Of a stretch of DNA of 22,191 nucleotides, positions 7,653-15,391 are shown in pieces. Origin of the DNA: GCA-002840305 sp964609365 (GTDB lineage Bacteria; Patescibacteriota; Patescibacteriia; Patescibacteriales; UBA12465). The notes beneath the pieces are model-generated. The model was not told where the DNA came from. It did no database searches and was given only the letters and a program-made list of their open reading frames with translations. The translations under genes were made by a program, and so were the position numbers. The stretch covers positions 1 to 22,191 of the forward strand of contig CAZSRC010000012.1 of the NCBI GenBank assembly GCA_964609365.1, read 5' to 3'. The first letter of the stretch is position 1; each line of letters opens with the position of its first letter.

Positions 7653-8912
7653 ATGTCAAAAATAAAAAAAATAGTTGCTAGAGAAATTTTAGATTCTCGT
7701 GGTAATCCAACAATTGAGACCAAAGTTTTTTTAGAAAGTGGAATTTGGGCCAAGGCTGCAGTTCCATCAGGAGCATCTACGGGAGTTCATGAGGCTTATG
7801 AACTGAGAGATGGTGATAAAAAGAGATATAATGGGAAGGGAGTTTTAAAAGCAGTGGCTAATGTTAACGGACCTTTAAATAAATTGTTAGTTGGTCAAAG
7901 TGTCTTTAATCAAGAACTCATCGATAAAAAAATGATAAAGTTGGATGGAACAAAAAATAAGAAAAAAATAGGAGCAAATTCAATTTTATCAGTTTCTATG
8001 GCAGTTTCTCGAGCAGCATCTCTTGAAAAAGGCCAAGAATTATTTGAATATTTAGCTGAGTCATTTTCTTTTTCTAAAGATTTTAAAATTCCTAGTCCGG
8101 CATTTAATATTTTTAATGGTGGAAAGCATGCTGATAGTAATCTAGATTTTCAAGAATTTATGATTGTGCCAAATCCAAATATTAAAAAGTTTTCTGAAAA
8201 ACTAAGAATGGGATCTGAGATTTTTCATGAACTAGGGAGAGTCTTAAAAGAGAATCATTTAGATACTGATGTTGGTAATGAGGGTGGCTATGCTCCAAAT
8301 ATTGATTCTAGTATAGATGCTTTAAATTATATAGTTTCCGCAGCGGAAAGAATTTCCTACAATTTAGGTATTGATGTTTTTTTAGGAACCGATGTTGGAT
8401 CTTCTGAGCTTTATGATAAAAAGACCAATAAATATATATTTCCATTAGATAATGCTAAATTTAGTTCACATGAATTAATAACTCTTTATCATGATTGGCA
8501 AAAAAAATATGGTCTTTTATTCATTGAAGATGGTTTAGCTGAAGATGATTGGTCCTCTTGGGAGACTTTAACTAAAGAACTTGGTTCAAGTACTTTATTA
8601 ATAGGTGATGATCTTTTTGTTACTAATAAGGATCGTTTAAAAATTGGTATAAAAAAGAATGTGGCCAATGCTATATTAATAAAATTAAATCAAGTTGGAA
8701 CTGTCTCTGAGACAATGGAAACTATTAAATTAGCACAAAAAAATCAATACAAGTTAATGGTTTCTCATCGCAGCGGAGAGACTTGTGATGACTTTATAGC
8801 TGATTTGGCGGTAGCCGTTTCAGCAGAATTTATAAAATCAGGATCACTTTCTCGTGGTGAAAGATTGGCAAAATATAATAGATTGTCAGAGATAGAAGAT
8901 TATTTAAAATAG
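7653..8912 (+). CDS. eno: Enolase
   Basis: Converts 2-phosphoglycerate to phosphoenolpyruvate. The 419-residue protein carries all main enolase signatures: AREILDSRGNPT at the N-terminus, PSGASTGVHEA (the mobile catalytic loop), FNIFNGGKHADS, QEFMI, GNEGGYAPN with the catalytic Glu, the Mg-binding acids in GTDVGSSE, FIEDGLAEDDW and GDDLFVTN, then ILIKLNQVGT (catalytic Lys), SHRSGET and SLSRGERLAKYNRL. GNEGG replaces the more usual GDEGG and DDFIADLAV the usual DTTIADLAV; neither change removes a known catalytic residue. It lies between pgk and the mutase-like gene in the same operon. AATTAA sits 9 nt before the ATG. Confidence 0.98.
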   Translation: MSKIKKIVAREILDSRGNPTIETKVFLESGIWAKAAVPSGASTGVHEAYELRDGDKKRYNGKGVLKAVANVNGPLNKLLVGQSVFNQELIDKKMIKLDGTKNKKKIGANSILSVSMAVSRAASLEKGQELFEYLAESFSFSKDFKIPSPAFNIFNGGKHADSNLDFQEFMIVPNPNIKKFSEKLRMGSEIFHELGRVLKENHLDTDVGNEGGYAPNIDSSIDALNYIVSAAERISYNLGIDVFLGTDVGSSELYDKKTNKYIFPLDNAKFSSHELITLYHDWQKKYGLLFIEDGLAEDDWSSWETLTKELGSSTLLIGDDLFVTNKDRLKIGIKKNVANAILIKLNQVGTVSETMETIKLAQKNQYKLMVSHRSGETCDDFIADLAVAVSAEFIKSGSLSRGERLAKYNRLSEIEDYLK

Positions 8913-8916
8913 CTTT

Positions 8917-9774
8917 ATGAAAGAAAAGGATAATAAAAAATTATTAGTTTTTTTGACTATTGATGCTTGGGCGGTCTCTCACAATATTGAAAATAATGCT
9001 ATTAGAAAAGCTCATATTCCTGGTTTTAAAAATTTAATAGCAGCTTATCCGGCAACAGTTATAAAAATGCCAGGCCTTTCTAACAGTCTTAACTATAAAT
9101 CAATTGGTGCGGGAATGGAAATTTTAGATAGTAACAATTTATCAATAAATTCTATTTCTAAAATAATCTCTCATGCTAATTTGAATCAATTGAAAATTGC
9201 TAATAGTCAAGATTTCCCTCTATTATCAGTTTTTTTTAATAACTCGTCAGAAAGATTTTTAAATGAGGACTGGCTTATAGTTGATAATAAAAAAAATAAT
9301 TATTTACCATTTTTAAATAAAAATAATTTATTAGATGAATTGATTAGATCTATTAAATCTAAGAGATATAATTTTATTTTTTCTTCCTTTTCCGAGATTT
9401 CCAATAGTGTTTTATCTGGAGATTTTTTATCAGTTGTTTCTGCTGTCGAGAATGTCTCTTCTTATTTAGAGAAAATAGCAAAAATTGTTCTAGATTTTAA
9501 TGGCACCTTAATAGTTAGTAGTACTTATGGTGGGGCAGAGGATGTTTATAATATTGGCACCGGAATAGCCAATAAAAAAAGAACTAATAACTTAGTTCCT
9601 CTTCTTATAATTAGCCATAAATATCATGGTAAGTCTATTGGCCTAGATGAAGCTCCAAATAATGATATTAGTTTATTATCTTCACAGGGAAGCTTTTTAG
9701 ATATTGCTCCAACTATTTTAAATTTATTGAATTTAGATATTCCTCCAGAAATGAAAGGAGAGAGTTTTATTTAA
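8917..9774 (+). CDS. Shortened, catalytically degenerate iPGM-like (alkaline phosphatase superfamily) protein
   Basis: A 285-residue homologue of cofactor-independent phosphoglycerate mutase (GpmI, about 510 residues). The N-terminus follows the family (TIDAW with D16, NNAI, IPGFKNLIAAYP, SIGAG). The C-terminus follows it closely (NFIFSSF..., AVENVSSYLEKI, IVSSTYGGAE, LDIAPTILNLLNLDIPPEMKGESFI). Much of the inserted phosphotransferase domain is missing. Aligned by eye, the metal ligands are gone: the Asp and His of NPDMVGH become S162 and L166, the Asp-His of TADHGNAE become T203 and Y204, and the His of HTxNPVP becomes R222. The GNSEVGH loop holding the phosphorylated Ser is unrecognisable (SNSLNYK). 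It follows eno by 4 nt and overlaps the convergent PAP2 gene by 8 nt. It is probably a pseudoenzyme, perhaps structural or regulatory in lower glycolysis. Confidence 0.82.
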   Translation: MKEKDNKKLLVFLTIDAWAVSHNIENNAIRKAHIPGFKNLIAAYPATVIKMPGLSNSLNYKSIGAGMEILDSNNLSINSISKIISHANLNQLKIANSQDFPLLSVFFNNSSERFLNEDWLIVDNKKNNYLPFLNKNNLLDELIRSIKSKRYNFIFSSFSEISNSVLSGDFLSVVSAVENVSSYLEKIAKIVLDFNGTLIVSSTYGGAEDVYNIGTGIANKKRTNNLVPLLIISHKYHGKSIGLDEAPNNDISLLSSQGSFLDIAPTILNLLNLDIPPEMKGESFI

Positions 9775-10210
9775 GTAAGGCAAAAACAGAAATTCCGATA
9801 ATAATACCTAAAATAATTCCAACAAAAACCTCTATTGCAGTATGCCCAATTCTTTCTTTAAGAATTGGGTATTTTTCATCTAAAAATTGATCATCTTTTA
9901 AATCTTTAATTAAAATATTAATAATTGCTCCTTGTTGACCCAGATATTGTCTAAGTTTAAGAGCGTCATTAATAACTATAACAGCTAGAGCTAAAGAAAT
10001 AGCAAAAATACTTGACTTGTGCCCCTCGTAAAGAAAAATTATTGTAACCAAGGATGACATAAAAGCACTATGTCCAGAGGGCATTCCAGAATAAGAAAGT
10101 CTTAACAATTCCTTTACTTCCATTTTGTTTTTCTTTCTTAGAATTATTTTTATTATTTGCGCAATTGTTGCAGCAATAAAAGGTGTTAGAATAATTAAAT
10201 AAAATTCCAT
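9767..10210 (-). CDS. Divergent PAP2 (DUF212, YuiD-like) membrane protein
   Basis: A 147-residue integral membrane protein of the DUF212 or divergent PAP2 family, related to acid phosphatases and vanadium haloperoxidases. Seen in the sequence: YSGMPSGHSAFMSSL (about 40-54, the PSGHS phosphatase-like motif), NDALKLRQYLGQQG with conserved Arg, and ERIGHTAIEVFVGIILG near the C-terminus. There are about four membrane helices. The substrate is unknown; a lipid-phosphate or pyrophosphate phosphatase is the usual guess. It starts 4 nt after the gyrB stop, so it is translated from the gyrB transcript. Its last 8 nt overlap the convergent mutase-like gene, and its coding region contains a strong inverted repeat that reads as a terminator for the opposite strand. 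Confidence 0.88.
   Translation of the reverse strand: MEFYLIILTPFIAATIAQIIKIILRKKNKMEVKELLRLSYSGMPSGHSAFMSSLVTIIFLYEGHKSSIFAISLALAVIVINDALKLRQYLGQQGAIINILIKDLKDDQFLDEKYPILKERIGHTAIEVFVGIILGIIIGISVFALLK
9845..9876 (+). terminator. Intrinsic terminator of the pgk-eno operon, inside the convergent gene
   Basis: CCCAATTCTT (9845-9854), loop TCTTT, AAGAATTGGG (9860-9869), then TATTTTT on the plus strand. This is a perfect 10-bp stem with a T-rich tail, 70 nt after the stop of the mutase-like gene. The minus strand lacks a T tract after the stem, so it should act only on plus-strand transcripts. It lies wholly within the PAP2-like coding region. Confidence 0.75.
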
Positions 10211-10214
10211 ATTT

Positions 10215-12236
10215 TTATATATCTAAATTAGAAACACTCTTAGCGTGAGTTTGGATAAAATGTTTTCTCTTGGAAACATCATCTCCCATTAACATATCAA
10301 AAATAATATCAGCTTGGGCCGCATCTTCAATAGTAACTTGTTTTACTATTCTACTTTTGGGATCCATAGTTGTCTCCCATAATTGATCAGCATTCATCTC
10401 TCCTAAACCTTTATATCTTTGAATGAATAATTTATTAACTCTTTTCTTTTCTTTTTTTTCTTCATTTTCTTCTGTTACGACTTCATTATTTTCTTGATTT
10501 TCTTCTACTTCCTCCTCAATATCTTCGCTTGCCCCTCCTCCAAATTCTTTGATTATATTAACCTTCTCTTCTTCTGAGTAGGCATACTTAGAGTTAGAGC
10601 CTTTTTTTATTTGATAAAGTGGTGGTTGAGCAATATAAACATGACCACCAGTTATTAATGGGTTAAAATATCTAAAAAATAAAGTTAGTAATAATGTTCT
10701 AATATGTGATCCATCGACGTCAGCATCGGTCATAATTATGATTCGATGATAACGTAGTTTTTCTAAGTCTACTTGATCACCAATATTTGTTCCCATAGCA
10801 ATAACTAAATTTTTTATTTCAATGTTTGCTAACATTTTATCTAAACGAGCTCTTTCAACATTCAAGATTTTACCTCTTAAAGGTAAAATAGCCTGGAATC
10901 TTCGATCTCTACCTTGTTTAGCGCTACCTCCAGCAGAGTCTCCCTCTACAATATACAACTCACAATCTTCAGCTTTATTGCTAGAACAATCAGATAATTT
11001 TCCAGGTAAAGTCATTCCTTCTAAAGCGCCTTTTCTTAGTATGCTAGCCCTGGCTGTGCGAGCAGCTAATCTTGCCTGAGCTGACAAAAAACATTTACCT
11101 ATAATACTTTCGGCCTCTTTTGGATTTTCATCTAAAAAAGTAGAAAAGGACTCACCAAATATTTGCTCTACATATGTTTTTATTTCAGCATTGCCTAATT
11201 TACCCTTAGTTTGTCCTTCAAATTGAGGATTTGGTAATTTAACACTAACAATAGCAGTAAGACCCTCTCTAACATCTTCACCGGTAAGATTTTCATCTTT
11301 TTCTTTTAATATATTTTTTGATCTAGCATAAGAATTTAGTGTTCTAGTTAGTGCTGTTTTAAATCCTATTAAATGAGTTCCTCCATCAACGTTATAAATA
11401 TTATTAGCAAAGGGTAGTGATGTTTCATTATATTCATCATTATATTGTAGAGCTACTTCTATTTTACAATCATTAATTTCTTTTTCTACATAGAAAACTG
11501 TTTCATGTTTTTTATTTTTTTGTCTATGAAGTGACTTGATATAAGATTTGATCCCTCCTTCAAAATAAAAACGATATTTTTTTGCTGAATGATCCTTTCT
11601 TTCATCAATAACATTCATTGTTATACCTTTTGTTAAATATGACTGCTGTCTTAATCTATCTAATATTTTACCCCAGCTAAATTCTGTTTCTGTAAAAATA
11701 CTAGCATCTGGTTTGAATATGATAGTAGTTCCAGTTTTTTTAGTTTTTCCAACAGCCTTAATATTTTTTAGCGGTTTTCCAATATTGTATTCTTGTTCCC
11801 AAATTTGACCATCTCGATAAATTTCTGCTTTTAAATATTCACTTAAAGCGTTAACAACAGAAACACCCACACCATGAAGACCACCTGAAACCTTGTAACC
11901 ACCGCCACCAAACTTTCCGCCAGCATGAAGCTTTGTTAAAACTGTTTCTAATGCTGATAGCCCGGTAACTTTATGTTTTTCTACAGGAATTCCTCTACCA
12001 TTATCCTCTACTTTAATCATGCCATCACTTAATAATGTAACACTAATTTCACTTGCATATCCAGCCATCGCTTCATCAATACTATTGTCTACAACCTCCC
12101 AAATTAGATGATGTAGCCCAGTAGATGATGTTGACCCAATATACATACCAGGCCTCTTTCTTACCGGATCAAGACCTTCTAATACTGTAATAGCATCAGC
12201 GCCATAATCATTATTTTTTTTGTTTTTTTCAGACAT
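10215..12236 (-). CDS. gyrB: DNA gyrase subunit B
   Basis: ATPase and DNA-gate subunit of the type IIA topoisomerase that introduces negative supercoils. The 673-residue protein has the GHKL ATPase motifs (EVVDNSIDEA with E47 and N51, VEDNGRGIP with D78, GGLHGVG at 118-124), the transducer Lys loop QTKGKLG near 342-348, and the TOPRIM metal site (EGDSAGG at 431-437, DADVDG at 504-509). It closes with RYKGLGEMN and the C-terminal DPKSR region. An acidic and lysine-rich insert (about 570-600, mostly Glu, Asn and Lys) interrupts the part before RYKGLGE and looks like a disordered linker. ParE is the alternative; length and motif spacing favour GyrB. It is transcribed divergently from the epimerase gene. 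Confidence 0.95.
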   Translation of the reverse strand: MSEKNKKNNDYGADAITVLEGLDPVRKRPGMYIGSTSSTGLHHLIWEVVDNSIDEAMAGYASEISVTLLSDGMIKVEDNGRGIPVEKHKVTGLSALETVLTKLHAGGKFGGGGYKVSGGLHGVGVSVVNALSEYLKAEIYRDGQIWEQEYNIGKPLKNIKAVGKTKKTGTTIIFKPDASIFTETEFSWGKILDRLRQQSYLTKGITMNVIDERKDHSAKKYRFYFEGGIKSYIKSLHRQKNKKHETVFYVEKEINDCKIEVALQYNDEYNETSLPFANNIYNVDGGTHLIGFKTALTRTLNSYARSKNILKEKDENLTGEDVREGLTAIVSVKLPNPQFEGQTKGKLGNAEIKTYVEQIFGESFSTFLDENPKEAESIIGKCFLSAQARLAARTARASILRKGALEGMTLPGKLSDCSSNKAEDCELYIVEGDSAGGSAKQGRDRRFQAILPLRGKILNVERARLDKMLANIEIKNLVIAMGTNIGDQVDLEKLRYHRIIIMTDADVDGSHIRTLLLTLFFRYFNPLITGGHVYIAQPPLYQIKKGSNSKYAYSEEEKVNIIKEFGGGASEDIEEEVEENQENNEVVTEENEEKKEKKRVNKLFIQRYKGLGEMNADQLWETTMDPKSRIVKQVTIEDAAQADIIFDMLMGDDVSKRKHFIQTHAKSVSNLDI

Positions 12237-12300
12237 ATTTCTTTATTTTAAGTAATTTAATAAATAAAAAATGATAGTTTTTTCAATTCTATCTTTATTT

Positions 12301-12329
12301 ATTATAACAAATTAAGATTTGCAAGTCAA
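12301..12329 (-). promoter_or_regulatory. gyrB promoter
   Basis: On the minus strand TTGACT (12329-12324), a 17-nt spacer and a perfect TATAAT (12306-12301). The leader would be about 58 nt. One of the best promoter matches in the window; its -35 box is 24 nt from that of the divergent epimerase promoter. Confidence 0.82.
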
Positions 12330-12353
12330 AGCATTTTATTATTATTGCGAGGG

Positions 12354-12382
12354 TTTACTAGGCACCTTAATTGTAGTATAAT
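12354..12382 (+). promoter_or_regulatory. Promoter of the epimerase-tpiA-TPR-tRNA-Thr-HNH unit
   Basis: TTTACT (12354-12359), a 17-nt spacer and TATAAT (12377-12382). The leader is about 20 nt with no SD. The next clear stop signal is the terminator at 15308-15333. Confidence 0.75.
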
Positions 12383-12409
12383 TTAAACATAATTAATTAA
12401 AAAATATTT

Positions 12410-13342
12410 ATGGCAAAAATATTAGTTAGTGGTGGAGCTGGATTTATTGGATCAAATTTAGTTGATAAATTAATAGAATTGGACCATCAAGTAGTTGTTT
12501 TGGATAATTTATTTTCTGGAAAAAAAGATTATATAAATAAATTAGCAAAATTTTATCAATTTGATATTTGTGATAAAAATGAGCTTTCTAAAATTTTTTT
12601 AGAAGAAAAATTTGACTATGTTTATCATTTAGCAGCTCAAATAGATGTTCGAAAGTCAGTTGAAGATATGGAGTTTGATAATCAAATTAATATTTTGGGT
12701 GCTTTAAATATATTAGAAAATTGTCATAAAAATAATATTAAAAAAATAATTTTTGCCTCATCAGGAGGAGCTGCTTATGGTTTTCCCGATGAAATACCTA
12801 CTCCCGAAAATTATCCAACTAATCCAATCTCTCCTTATGGCATAAATAAATTATGCTTTGAAAAATATCTTAATTATTATTATAAGGTATTTTCTCAAAA
12901 ATATGTTGCATGTCGCCTAGCTAATGTATATGGGCCAAGACAATACAAAGGTGGCGAGGCTGGAGTTATTGCTATTTTTATTAATAATGCAGTTGAAGAC
13001 AAGATTAGCCATCTTTATGGCGACGGATTACAAACAAGAGATTTTATTTATGTTAATGATGTTGTAAATGCTTTTGTTGCTAGTTTGAAGGATGATGTTG
13101 TTGGTGTTTTTAATATTGGAAGTGGAATAGAGAGTAGTTTACTTGATATAGTATCAGCAATTGAATCAGCTTACTCTAAAAAAATTAAAATAGAATTTAA
13201 AGAAGCAAAACTAGGCGAGGAAAGAAGAAGTTGTCTTAATTCTGCTTTAGCAAAAAAAGATTTAAATTGGCAGTCAAAAGTTTCGCTACAAGAGGGAATT
13301 AAAAAAACACTAGATTGGTCCAAGGAGCAATTTAATAAATAA
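12410..13342 (+). CDS. NAD-dependent sugar-nucleotide epimerase (UDP-glucose 4-epimerase-like)
   Basis: A 310-residue extended short-chain dehydrogenase/reductase. The Rossmann motif GGAGFIG is at 8-14, the acidic residue binding the NAD ribose in VVVLDN near 28-33, HLAAQ at 73-77, the catalytic Ser in FASSGG (about 118) and the YxxxK pair Y143 and K147 in SPYGINK, followed by RLANVYGPRQ. It fits the GalE/WbpP-like group that interconverts UDP-hexose epimers for surface polysaccharide; the exact substrate cannot be read from the sequence. First gene of the operon, 4 nt before tpiA. AATTAA ends 9 nt before the ATG. Confidence 0.9.
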   Translation: MAKILVSGGAGFIGSNLVDKLIELDHQVVVLDNLFSGKKDYINKLAKFYQFDICDKNELSKIFLEEKFDYVYHLAAQIDVRKSVEDMEFDNQINILGALNILENCHKNNIKKIIFASSGGAAYGFPDEIPTPENYPTNPISPYGINKLCFEKYLNYYYKVFSQKYVACRLANVYGPRQYKGGEAGVIAIFINNAVEDKISHLYGDGLQTRDFIYVNDVVNAFVASLKDDVVGVFNIGSGIESSLLDIVSAIESAYSKKIKIEFKEAKLGEERRSCLNSALAKKDLNWQSKVSLQEGIKKTLDWSKEQFNK

Positions 13343-13346
13343 AAAT

Positions 13347-14108
13347 ATGAATAATGTATCTCAAAAAATAATTATTGGGAATTGGAAAATGAGTCTTGAT
13401 TATAAGAAGTCTTTAATTTTAGCTAAAAAAATAATCTCAAATTCTTCAAAAATATCAAAAAAAAATGAAGTTTTACTTTTACCTGATTTTTTATCAATTG
13501 GTGATGTTTCCAAGGTTTTAAATAAAAAAATTCTTCTTGGTTCTCAGGATGTCTCTCCTTTTTCTCTTGGAGCTTATACCGGAGAAGTTTCACTAGAGTC
13601 TTTAAAGCAGATTTCTTGTTCATATATTTTAGTTGGCCACAGCGAAAGAAGGCAATTTTTTAATGATGATCTTATGATAGCCGACAAAATTAATAATATT
13701 TTTAAAAATAGTTCAATAACTCCAATTTTATGTATAGGTGAAACTTTGGAGCAGAAAAAAAATGGCCTAACTCTTTCTGTAATTGAAGATCAGTTGAAAA
13801 AAGCCTTCTCTAAATCAAAAAATATTTCTTCCAAAAAAATAATAATAGCCTATGAACCAATTTGGGCTATTGGTAGCGGAAGGATTGTTTTGATTGATGA
13901 TTTACAAGCCGTTATTAAACAAATTGAAAAAGTTCTTTCTAAAATTTTTAAAAATAAAAAAAATTTAGAATATAAAATTGTTTATGGTGGTAGCGTTAAT
14001 TTAAAAAACTTTCAGCAATTTAAAAATGTTCCAGGTGTCTCCGGTTTGCTTATCGGTGGAGCTAGCTTAAATGCCTCAGATTTTATTAAAATAGTTAATA
14101 ATTTTTAA
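13347..14108 (+). CDS. tpiA: Triosephosphate isomerase
   Basis: Interconverts dihydroxyacetone phosphate and glyceraldehyde 3-phosphate as a TIM-barrel dimer. In 253 residues all catalytic elements are present: GNWKM with K14, GHSERR with electrophile H97, and AYEPIWAIGSG with catalytic base E169 and the flexible loop after it. The phosphate-binding YGGSV and LLIGGASL strands close the barrel. Length and motifs are typical, so the enzyme is expected to be active. It starts 4 nt after the epimerase and is followed by the TPR gene after 5 nt. It lies apart from pgk and eno, in a separate transcription unit of this window. Confidence 0.98.
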   Translation: MNNVSQKIIIGNWKMSLDYKKSLILAKKIISNSSKISKKNEVLLLPDFLSIGDVSKVLNKKILLGSQDVSPFSLGAYTGEVSLESLKQISCSYILVGHSERRQFFNDDLMIADKINNIFKNSSITPILCIGETLEQKKNGLTLSVIEDQLKKAFSKSKNISSKKIIIAYEPIWAIGSGRIVLIDDLQAVIKQIEKVLSKIFKNKKNLEYKIVYGGSVNLKNFQQFKNVPGVSGLLIGGASLNASDFIKIVNNF

Positions 14109-14113
14109 TTTAT

Positions 14114-14908
14114 ATGATTAATTTTTGGATTTTATTAATAATTTCTTCTATATTTCTAGTCATTTTATTTATAGTTATTAGACATTTTCCAGAGTTAGCT
14201 ATTTTAGATGCAGAAAATATTCCAGAAGAAAAAGAAAGTTTAGTTAAGGAAAAGCTAATCAAGCAAAGAATTAAAAGGAAGTTTGCTTTTCTTGATAATT
14301 TTTTTAATAAGATATTAGTTTTGTTTAATAAAATTTCTGATAATTTTTGGAATAAGTTAAGTGATTTAGAAAAAAAACAAAAAGAAAAAAAAGAAGAAAA
14401 ATCTTTATCTGAAGTAAGTACAGAGGACAAAATTAAAATATTATTTTCTCAGGCGGAAGATTTTATAAAACAAGAAAACTGGATAGAGGCTGAAAAAAAA
14501 TTAATTGAATTAATTAGTTTGGATGATAAAAATTTTTTAGCTTTTTTAGAATTAGGAGAAGTTTATCATTCTGAGCAAAAATGGCAGGAAGCCAAGCAAA
14601 CATTATTATACGCCAATAAGTTAGGAGAATTAAACACGGCTAAAGTATCTTTTAGTGATATGGCTAATCTTAATTATTCTTTGGCCTTAATTAATAAAGA
14701 ATTAAAAGACCTGGACTCTGCTTATGAAAATATTAAAAAATCCTTAGATTTAGATCAAAAAAATCCTCGCTATCTTGATTTTATGTTAAATTTATGTATA
14801 ATAAAAAGAAACAAGCTTTTATCGATAGAGTATTTAAATAAAATAAAAGAAGTTAATCCAGATAATAATAATATTTCGAACTGGGAAGAAGATATTTCGC
14901 TTTTATAA
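14114..14908 (+). CDS. Membrane-anchored TPR-repeat protein
   Basis: A 264-residue protein with one N-terminal membrane helix (about 2-22), a long charged helical linker rich in Lys and Glu (about 36-105), and a soluble C-terminal part with two or three tetratricopeptide repeats (about 107-140, 141-173 and 186-216; A-E-K-K and YENIKKSLDLDQKNP have the TPR cadence). With few basic residues before the helix, the orientation is uncertain. TPR repeats bind other proteins, so it is probably an assembly or scaffold factor; no partner can be named. It follows tpiA by 5 nt, and its stop is only 4 nt before tRNA-Thr, so the transcript probably runs into the tRNA. Confidence 0.8.
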   Translation: MINFWILLIISSIFLVILFIVIRHFPELAILDAENIPEEKESLVKEKLIKQRIKRKFAFLDNFFNKILVLFNKISDNFWNKLSDLEKKQKEKKEEKSLSEVSTEDKIKILFSQAEDFIKQENWIEAEKKLIELISLDDKNFLAFLELGEVYHSEQKWQEAKQTLLYANKLGELNTAKVSFSDMANLNYSLALINKELKDLDSAYENIKKSLDLDQKNPRYLDFMLNLCIIKRNKLLSIEYLNKIKEVNPDNNNISNWEEDISLL

Positions 14909-14912
14909 AATA

Positions 14913-14985
14913 GCCGTCTTAGCTCAGTTGGTAGAGCATTTCCATGGTAAGGAAAAGGTCTCGGGTTCAAGTCCCGAAGACGGCT
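14913..14985 (+). tRNA. tRNA-Thr (anticodon GGU)
   Basis: Complete cloverleaf: acceptor GCCGTCT/AGACGGC, D stem GCTC/GAGC, anticodon stem TTTCC/GGAAA with loop ATGGTAA (anticodon GGT), T stem TCGGG/CCCGA around TTCAAGT. The discriminator is T and CCA is not encoded. It is embedded between two protein genes of the same strand, 4 nt after the TPR stop, with no separate promoter visible. Confidence 0.96.
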
Positions 14986-15001
14986 CAAATTCTTTAAAAA
15001 T

Positions 15002-15007
15002 AGGAGG
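15002..15007 (+). promoter_or_regulatory. Canonical Shine-Dalgarno site of the HNH-like gene
   Basis: AGGAGG, 5 nt before the ATG at 15013. One of only three clear SD sites in the window, and it fixes the start of this gene. Confidence 0.85.
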
Positions 15008-15012
15008 TTTAA

Positions 15013-15300
15013 ATGAGTAACGGTATTCGTAATAAAAATCATTTAAAGTCTAGCAGTGATAAAAATAAAAGAAGAAGGAGTAGGGATTGTGAGACAAATA
15101 TTCATCACATAATTCCCAGAAGTCGTGGTGGCGGAGAAGATAATTCTAATAAGGTTCGTATTCCAAGAAGGATTCACGAGCTTTATCATGATCTTTTCAG
15201 CAACATGACACCTTCTGAGGTTTTATCATTTTTAGAAAATTGTATTTGGGGCGGAGATACATCTATTATAGATGATTACGCCGAAAAGGGGAGGGAGTAA
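15013..15300 (+). CDS. Small HNH-like protein
   Basis: A 95-residue protein with a core resembling the HNH nuclease beta-beta-alpha-metal motif. HHIIPRSRGG (31-40) stands for the usual DHIIPRSxGG, N46 for the central Asn, and H55/H59 (RRIHELYH) for the final His. The zinc-knuckle cysteines of many HNH nucleases are absent. The N-terminal 25 residues are very basic and the C-terminal part (about 65-80, TPSEVLSFLENCIWGG) is a helix of unknown use. It could be a nuclease or an RNA/DNA-binding derivative. The strong SD and a perfect terminator right after the gene suggest high expression. It lies 27 nt downstream of tRNA-Thr. I think similar mini-proteins occur in other Patescibacteria, but the function is unknown. 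Confidence 0.78.
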   Translation: MSNGIRNKNHLKSSSDKNKRRRSRDCETNIHHIIPRSRGGGEDNSNKVRIPRRIHELYHDLFSNMTPSEVLSFLENCIWGGDTSIIDDYAEKGRE

Positions 15301-15307
15301 CAACAGT

Positions 15308-15333
15308 AGAGGTTAGGGAACTAACCTCTTTTT
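15308..15333 (+). terminator. Intrinsic terminator after the HNH-like gene
   Basis: Perfect 9-bp stem AGAGGTTAG / CTAACCTCT with a GGAA tetraloop, followed by a run of Ts. It closes the unit that starts at 12354. Confidence 0.92.
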
Positions 15334-15334
15334 A

Positions 15335-15363
15335 TTTCCAAAAAATATTTTTTATGTTATATT
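15335..15363 (+). promoter_or_regulatory. Probable peroxiredoxin promoter
   Basis: TTTCCA (15335-15340), a 17-nt spacer and TATATT (15358-15363) preceded by an extended -10 TG. It begins directly after the T tract of the upstream terminator. A TATAAT at 15373-15378 is an alternative -10 but has no -35 partner. Confidence 0.5.
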
Positions 15364-15391
15364 AATATAAATTATAATTAATATTTTTTAT

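Noticed and set aside
10822..11079. Plus-strand frame within gyrB
   Set aside because: Shadow of the conserved TOPRIM-region coding sequence on the other strand.
13423..13623. Open frame on the minus strand inside tpiA
   Set aside because: Antisense shadow of an intact, well-conserved gene; low-complexity lysine-rich product with no start signal.
14770..15042. Minus-strand frame covering tRNA-Thr and parts of the TPR and HNH-like genes
   Set aside because: Contains the reverse of a tRNA (giving the typical spurious PRPFPYHGNALPTELRR peptide), so it is a false ORF.
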